Positions 60,116 through 64,000 of a DNA stretch of 64,000 nucleotides are shown here, piece by piece. This stretch comes from Streptomyces sp. NBC_00358 (GTDB lineage Bacteria; Actinomycetota; Actinomycetes; Streptomycetales; Streptomycetaceae), in assembly GCF_036099295.1 (NCBI RefSeq), contig NZ_CP107976.1:1426001-1490000 (forward strand), in the 5' to 3' direction. The notes under the pieces were generated by a model that saw nothing but the letters and a program-made list of their open reading frames with translations, searched no databases and was not told the DNA's origin. The first letter of the stretch is position 1. The number at the start of each line of letters is the position of its first letter. The position numbers and the translations under genes are program-made.

Positions 60116-61006
60116 GTGCAGTTCCAACAGCTCCAGTACTTCGTGGCCGTCGCGGAGGCCCGGCATTTCACCCGGGCCGCCGAGCTGGTGCATGTCGCGC
60201 AGCCCTCGTTGTCCCAGCAGATCAAGGCGCTGGAGCGGGAGCTGGGGGCGGATCTCTTCCTGCGGGCACGCGGGAACATCACGCTGACCGACGCGGGCGA
60301 GGCGCTGCTGCCGCTGGCCCGGCGCATCCTCGCCGACGCGGACACGGCCCGGCAGGAGGTGCAGGAGCTGGCCCAGCTACGCAGCGGCCGGGTGAGGCTA
60401 GGCGCGACCCCGAGCCTGTGCACGGGCCTGCTGCCGGACGTGCTGCGCGCCTTCCACGACCGCTATCCGGGCATCCGGCTGCTGATCGAGGAGGGCGGTT
60501 CGCACGATCTCGTACGGGAGCTCGCGCGCGGCGCCCTCGACCTCGCCCTGGTCGTCCTGCCCCTGCCGACCCCGTCCCCGGCGCTGACCACGGTGGAGCT
60601 GCTGCGCGAGGACCTGGTCGTGGTGTCGTCTCCGGACGCCCCGGCGCCCGGCGGCGGCGGCAGCCGCCGTACGGTGCGGGTCGCCGATCTGGAGGGCGAG
60701 CGTCTGGTGATGTTCCGGCACGGCTACGACCTGCGGGAACTGACCGTCGCGGCCTGTCGTGCCGAGGGCTTCGAACCGCACTTCGCGGTCGAGGGCGGCG
60801 AGATGGACGCGGTGCTGGGATTCGTCCGGGCGGGGCTCGGCGTGGCCGTCGTACCGCGGATGGTGGCCGCCCGGTCCGGGCCTGGCCTGCGGGTGACCCC
60901 ACTGGCCCGGCCCGGTCTGGAGCGGACGATCGCGCTGGCGCACCGCAGCGACGTGGCGCCGCCCCGGGCGGCCCGGGAGCTCCAGCGGATGCTGCTGGAA
61001 CGCTGA
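60116..61006 (+). CDS. LysR family transcriptional regulator
   Basis: 296-aa LysR-type regulator. The N-terminal winged helix is MQFQQLQYFVAVAEARHFTRAAELVHVAQPSLSQQIKALE in outline, with the usual QPSLSQQIK recognition helix, followed by a long linker helix and a periplasmic-binding-like effector domain. GTG 60116 is chosen: conserved sequence begins there and TATCGT lies 6 nt upstream without a Shine-Dalgarno, so the mRNA is probably leaderless. Divergent from sdhCAB by 84 bp, the classical layout for a LysR target; the effector could be a C4-acid. Confidence 0.9.
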   Translation: MQFQQLQYFVAVAEARHFTRAAELVHVAQPSLSQQIKALERELGADLFLRARGNITLTDAGEALLPLARRILADADTARQEVQELAQLRSGRVRLGATPSLCTGLLPDVLRAFHDRYPGIRLLIEEGGSHDLVRELARGALDLALVVLPLPTPSPALTTVELLREDLVVVSSPDAPAPGGGGSRRTVRVADLEGERLVMFRHGYDLRELTVAACRAEGFEPHFAVEGGEMDAVLGFVRAGLGVAVVPRMVAARSGPGLRVTPLARPGLERTIALAHRSDVAPPRAARELQRMLLER

Positions 61007-61093
61007 CGGCGGGCGGACCCGGGCGCGCGGCGCGGCGGGCCCGGCGCGGAGCGCCCGGCACGGTTCACCGCGCGGGCTCCACCCGGTCAGGGT

Positions 61094-61873
61094 TCACCAC
61101 GTCGGGATGAAGCCGCCGTCGATGACGAAGTCGCTGCCGGTGATGTTGCGGGAGCGGTCCCCGGCGAGGAAGAGAACCAGGTCGGCCACCTCGGAGGGCT
61201 GGGAGAAGCGGCCGGTGACGGTCGCGCCGGACGCCTGGGCGACCACGTCGTCGGGGGTGAGTCCGGCGGCGGCCGAGACCGTCGCGGCCACTCCCCCGCC
61301 GCCGAGCCACAGGTCGGTCTCCACCGGTCCGGGGCTCACGGTGTTGACGCGGATCCCCTTCGGGCCGACCTCCTTCGACAGCGCCTTGGAGAACGCGACC
61401 AGGGCGGCCTTGCCCGCGCTGTAGTCGATCACCAGGGGGTCGGGCAGGGTCGCGTTGACCGAGCCGATCGTGACGACCGAGCCCTGCCCGGCGGCCAGCA
61501 TCACCGGCAGGGCCGCACGGGTGACCCGTACGGCCGCGAGCAGGTTGAGATCGACGGTGCGCCGCCATTCCTCGTCGGTCACCGACAGGAAGCCGCCGGT
61601 GCGGGCCGGGGCCGACCCCACGTTGTTGACCAGTACGTCGATGCGCCCGCCTGCCGCCTCGACGAGCCGGCCGGCGGCGTCGGGTTCGGCGAGGTCGACC
61701 GGCACCCAGGTCACGTTCCCCTTCCCGACCAGCGTGTCGAGGCCCTCGGACGTACCGCGCGACCCGGCGATCACCGTCGCGCCCGCGCCGGCCAGCGCCC
61801 CGGCGACCGCGAGCCCGATGCCCTTGCTGGCCCCGGTGACGACGGCGGTCCTGCCCTGAAGTTCCGTGCTCAT
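61094..61873 (-). CDS. SDR family oxidoreductase
   Basis: 259-aa classical short-chain dehydrogenase. Cofactor motif TGASKGIGLA (TGX3GXG), NNVGSA as the NNAG equivalent, catalytic Ser in TIGSVNA, and YSAGK with Tyr and Lys. Ends with the typical ITGSDFVIDGGF. The residue after strand 2 favours NADP but this is weak. Substrate unknown. GGAG lies 9 nt before ATG 61873, so two in-frame starts further upstream are rejected. Same strand as the GGDEF-EAL gene 132 bp upstream. Confidence 0.92.
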   Translation of the reverse strand: MSTELQGRTAVVTGASKGIGLAVAGALAGAGATVIAGSRGTSEGLDTLVGKGNVTWVPVDLAEPDAAGRLVEAAGGRIDVLVNNVGSAPARTGGFLSVTDEEWRRTVDLNLLAAVRVTRAALPVMLAAGQGSVVTIGSVNATLPDPLVIDYSAGKAALVAFSKALSKEVGPKGIRVNTVSPGPVETDLWLGGGGVAATVSAAAGLTPDDVVAQASGATVTGRFSQPSEVADLVLFLAGDRSRNITGSDFVIDGGFIPTW

Positions 61874-62005
61874 CCGTCTCGGCTCCATCTCTGAGAGGTG
61901 CGTCGTACCAGTGAGACACATGGATGGACGGGCGCGCGAGGCGTCCCGGGGGCACCCCGGCGCGGCGCCACCCCCGTTCCCGGAGGCCGCGCCGCGCGAG
62001 GGCGT

Positions 62006-64000
62006 TCAGCCGACCGCGTCGACCAGCGCCAGCTCGTGCAGCCGCTCCGGCGGCCCCGGACGGGCGTAGTACCAGCCCTGGGCGGTGTCGCAGCCCAGTA
62101 TCCGCAGTTGTTCGGCCTGGGCGCCGGTCTCGACCCCCTCGACCGTGACCGCGAGGTCGAGACTGTGGGCGAGGGAGACGATGCCCTCGACGATCTTCAG
62201 GTCGACCGGATCCGCCGGGAACTGCTGCATGCCCTGGGTGAAGGACCGGTCCAGCTTGAGGATGCTGACCGGCAGACGGCGGAGGTTGGCGAGGTTCGAG
62301 TAGCCGGTGCCGAAGTCGTCCAGGGCGATGTCGACACCCATCTCGGCGAGCCTGCGCAGCGGTTTGAGAAGGTCGTCGTCGGCGCCGATCAGCGCGGACT
62401 CGGTGACCTCCAGGCACAGCGCCCGGGCGTCGAGGCCTTCGCGTTCCAGGATGTCGACCGTGTCCTGGACCAGGCCGGGGTGGGTGAGCTGGCACGGCGA
62501 GAGGTTGACGTTGACGCGGAGCGGGCCCGCACCGGAGTTCCGTTGCTGCCAGGTGCGGGCCTGGCGCACCGACTGCTCCAGGACCCACCGGCCGAGCGGC
62601 ACGATCAGTCCGGTGTGCTCGGCGAGCGGGATGAAACGGTCGGGCCCGAGGACGCCGTGCTGCGGGTGCAGCCAGCGCACCAGCGCCTCCGCGCCCTGCA
62701 CACTGCCGTCGCCGAGGTGAACGAGCGGCTGGTACTCGATGAAGAACTCGCCCCGGTCCAGGGCGGCGGGCAGGGCGGTGGTGAGGCCGTTCCGGGTGAT
62801 CGCGCGGGCGTCGGCCTCGGGGTCGGCCAGCTCGAAGCGGTTGCCGCCCGCCGACTTGGCCCGGTACATCGTGATGTCGGCGCTGCGCAGCACCTCGGCG
62901 GCGCCACGCTCCCCCGCCGGGCCCTCGACGACGCCGACACTGCCCCGCACGGTCAGGTCCCGGCCGTCGACCCTGATCGGGGTGACCAGGGCGTTCATGA
63001 TGCGCCCGGCCAGTTCGTCGACCTCGCGCTCGGTGTTCGGGCCGGTGGTGAGGGCCACGAACTCGTCGCCGCCGAGCCGGGCGACCATCTCGCCGGGGGC
63101 GGTCGCGCAGGACTGGAGGCGGTCGGCGACCTCGACGAGGAGCCGGTCGCCGGCCGCGTGCCCGAGACTGTCGTTGATGGTCTTGAAGCCGTCGAGGTCG
63201 AGGTAGCACAGGCCGAAGCGCTGCCCCTCGCCCGCGGCCAGCGCCTTCTCCAGGCGCTCGAAGAACAGGGTCCGGTTGGGAAGTCCGGTGAGCGCGTCGT
63301 GCGTCGCCTCGTAGCGCAGCCGCAGATTGAGCAGCCGCCGCTCGGTGGTGTCCTCCATCAGCGCCAGTTGGTACTGGGGTTCGCCGTCCGCGTCGCGCAG
63401 CAGGGAGACCGTGAGGTTGGTCCACAGGGCGGTGCCGTCGGGACGGTAGAAGGCCTTCTCCACGTGGTAGTGCTCGCGCTCGCCGCGCACCAACTCCTCG
63501 TACAGCCGCCATACTTGAGGAGCGTCCTCGGCGTGGGTCCACTCGGGTACCCTGCGGCCCCGCATGGACTGCTCGGAACCGCCGAACATGCGCAGCAGGG
63601 CACCGTTGACCTGGAGGATGTTGCCTTCGAGGTCGGCGATGCCGATGCCTATGGCCGCGCCTTCGAAGACCGCGCGGAAGCGGGCCTCGCTGTCGTGCAA
63701 TGCCTCGGCGACAGCGCTGCGAGCGGTCAACGCGGCCTGCGAGATGGCCTGTTGTTCGGCGAGCGTCCGCTCGCGCAGTGCCTCGGCGTACCCGGCGGCC
63801 ATGGCGTGCTGGAGCCTTACGGACCGGGTCCGCAGCGCCTCCCGGGGCCCGTCCTCACCGCAGTAGAGCACCAGGTAGGCGTCGACGCAGTCGAGGGCCC
63901 GGCTGAGCGCCTCGGGGTCGGTGCAGTGCGCGGCGACGAGTGCGGCACCGACGGCCCGTCCCTCGGCCGCCTCGAAGTTCCTGGCCCGCAGGGCCTCGCT
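62006..64000 (-). CDS. rmdA: PAS-GGDEF-EAL cyclic-di-GMP protein (5' end outside the window)
   Basis: At least 664 residues; the start lies beyond 64000, since the frame stays open and homologous-looking to the edge. Order seen: an N-terminal helical region, PAS (SEARFRAVFEGAAIGIGIADLEG through MEDTTERR), GGDEF with intact GGDEF loop (ARLGGDEFVAL), and EAL with intact GAEALVRW and DDFGTGYS. Both catalytic motifs are preserved, so it could make and break c-di-GMP; related Streptomyces RmdA proteins act mainly as phosphodiesterases affecting sporulation timing. The symbol rests on architecture and on the sdh/LysR neighbourhood, not on an alignment. No transmembrane segment in the visible part. 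Confidence 0.8.
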   Translation of the reverse strand, partial: SEALRARNFEAAEGRAVGAALVAAHCTDPEALSRALDCVDAYLVLYCGEDGPREALRTRSVRLQHAMAAGYAEALRERTLAEQQAISQAALTARSAVAEALHDSEARFRAVFEGAAIGIGIADLEGNILQVNGALLRMFGGSEQSMRGRRVPEWTHAEDAPQVWRLYEELVRGEREHYHVEKAFYRPDGTALWTNLTVSLLRDADGEPQYQLALMEDTTERRLLNLRLRYEATHDALTGLPNRTLFFERLEKALAAGEGQRFGLCYLDLDGFKTINDSLGHAAGDRLLVEVADRLQSCATAPGEMVARLGGDEFVALTTGPNTEREVDELAGRIMNALVTPIRVDGRDLTVRGSVGVVEGPAGERGAAEVLRSADITMYRAKSAGGNRFELADPEADARAITRNGLTTALPAALDRGEFFIEYQPLVHLGDGSVQGAEALVRWLHPQHGVLGPDRFIPLAEHTGLIVPLGRWVLEQSVRQARTWQQRNSGAGPLRVNVNLSPCQLTHPGLVQDTVDILEREGLDARALCLEVTESALIGADDDLLKPLRRLAEMGVDIALDDFGTGYSNLANLRRLPVSILKLDRSFTQGMQQFPADPVDLKIVEGIVSLAHSLDLAVTVEGVETGAQAEQLRILGCDTAQGWYYARPGPPERLHELALVDAVG

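Overview
The window is high-GC actinobacterial DNA and almost certainly Streptomyces. Genes are densely packed with G/C-ending codons, GTG starts and ATGA/GTGA overlaps are common, many genes lack a Shine-Dalgarno, and the content is typical of the genus (egtABCD, olsBA, sdhCAB, an AccA-type biotin carboxylase, an AbfB-domain GH43, a PAS-GGDEF-EAL protein). The run from egt through ols and sdh to a LysR gene and a GGDEF-EAL gene recalls the S. coelicolor SCO0910-SCO0928 area, but that comparison is from memory. I saw no rRNA, tRNA, CRISPR array, insertion sequence or prophage.

Layout. 0-5.5 kb: acyl-CoA carboxylase alpha chain, pirin, a two-gene MarR-type operon with an elaborate operator, a TPR protein and a peptide deformylase. 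5.5-7.6 kb: an ABC-F ribosome-associated ATPase, preceded by a possible leaderless seven-residue uORF and an RNA pairing that would hide its Shine-Dalgarno. 7.8-9.8 kb: a disulfide oxidoreductase divergent from a thioredoxin. 9.9-15.3 kb: aromatic catabolism (aldehyde dehydrogenase, 4-hydroxybenzoate hydroxylase), a LacI regulator and an amidase. 15.3-19 kb: an NfeD-like OB protein with a flotillin, a PemK/MazF-fold protein and a bacterial poly(ADP-ribose) glycohydrolase. 19-23.5 kb: the ergothioneine operon egtABCD.

23.8-36.7 kb: a PAS/GAF/PP2C/anti-sigma-kinase switch protein, then a stress island resembling the mycobacterial DosR dormancy regulon. It holds three universal stress proteins, two Acg-type nitroreductases, an Hrp1-like CBS protein, an Rv2004c-like kinase overlapping its USP partner, a DUF1876 protein, a PPOX-fold protein and a GAPDH. 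Five copies of a GGGCCGNNCGGCCC-like palindrome lie in its control regions. Two loci in it look frame-broken.

36.8-49 kb: mainly extracytoplasmic functions (sugar-binding lipoprotein with a DasR-like site, GH43 arabinosidase, sphingomyelinase-like enzyme with a lectin-like tail, ECF sigma divergent from a membrane Ser/Thr kinase, DUF4232 lipoprotein, polysaccharide-deacetylase-like lipoprotein, and a sigma-like/zinc-finger/TM/lectin fusion). 49-54.5 kb: aldo/keto reductase, NTF2-like protein, O6-alkylguanine-DNA alkyltransferase and a short UvrA. 54.6-64 kb: ornithine-lipid genes olsBA, sdhCAB, a divergent LysR regulator, an SDR and a PAS-GGDEF-EAL gene cut by the window end.

Best leads: the ABC-F leader, the shared palindromes of the stress island, the sigma/lectin fusion, and recurrent leaderless starts.
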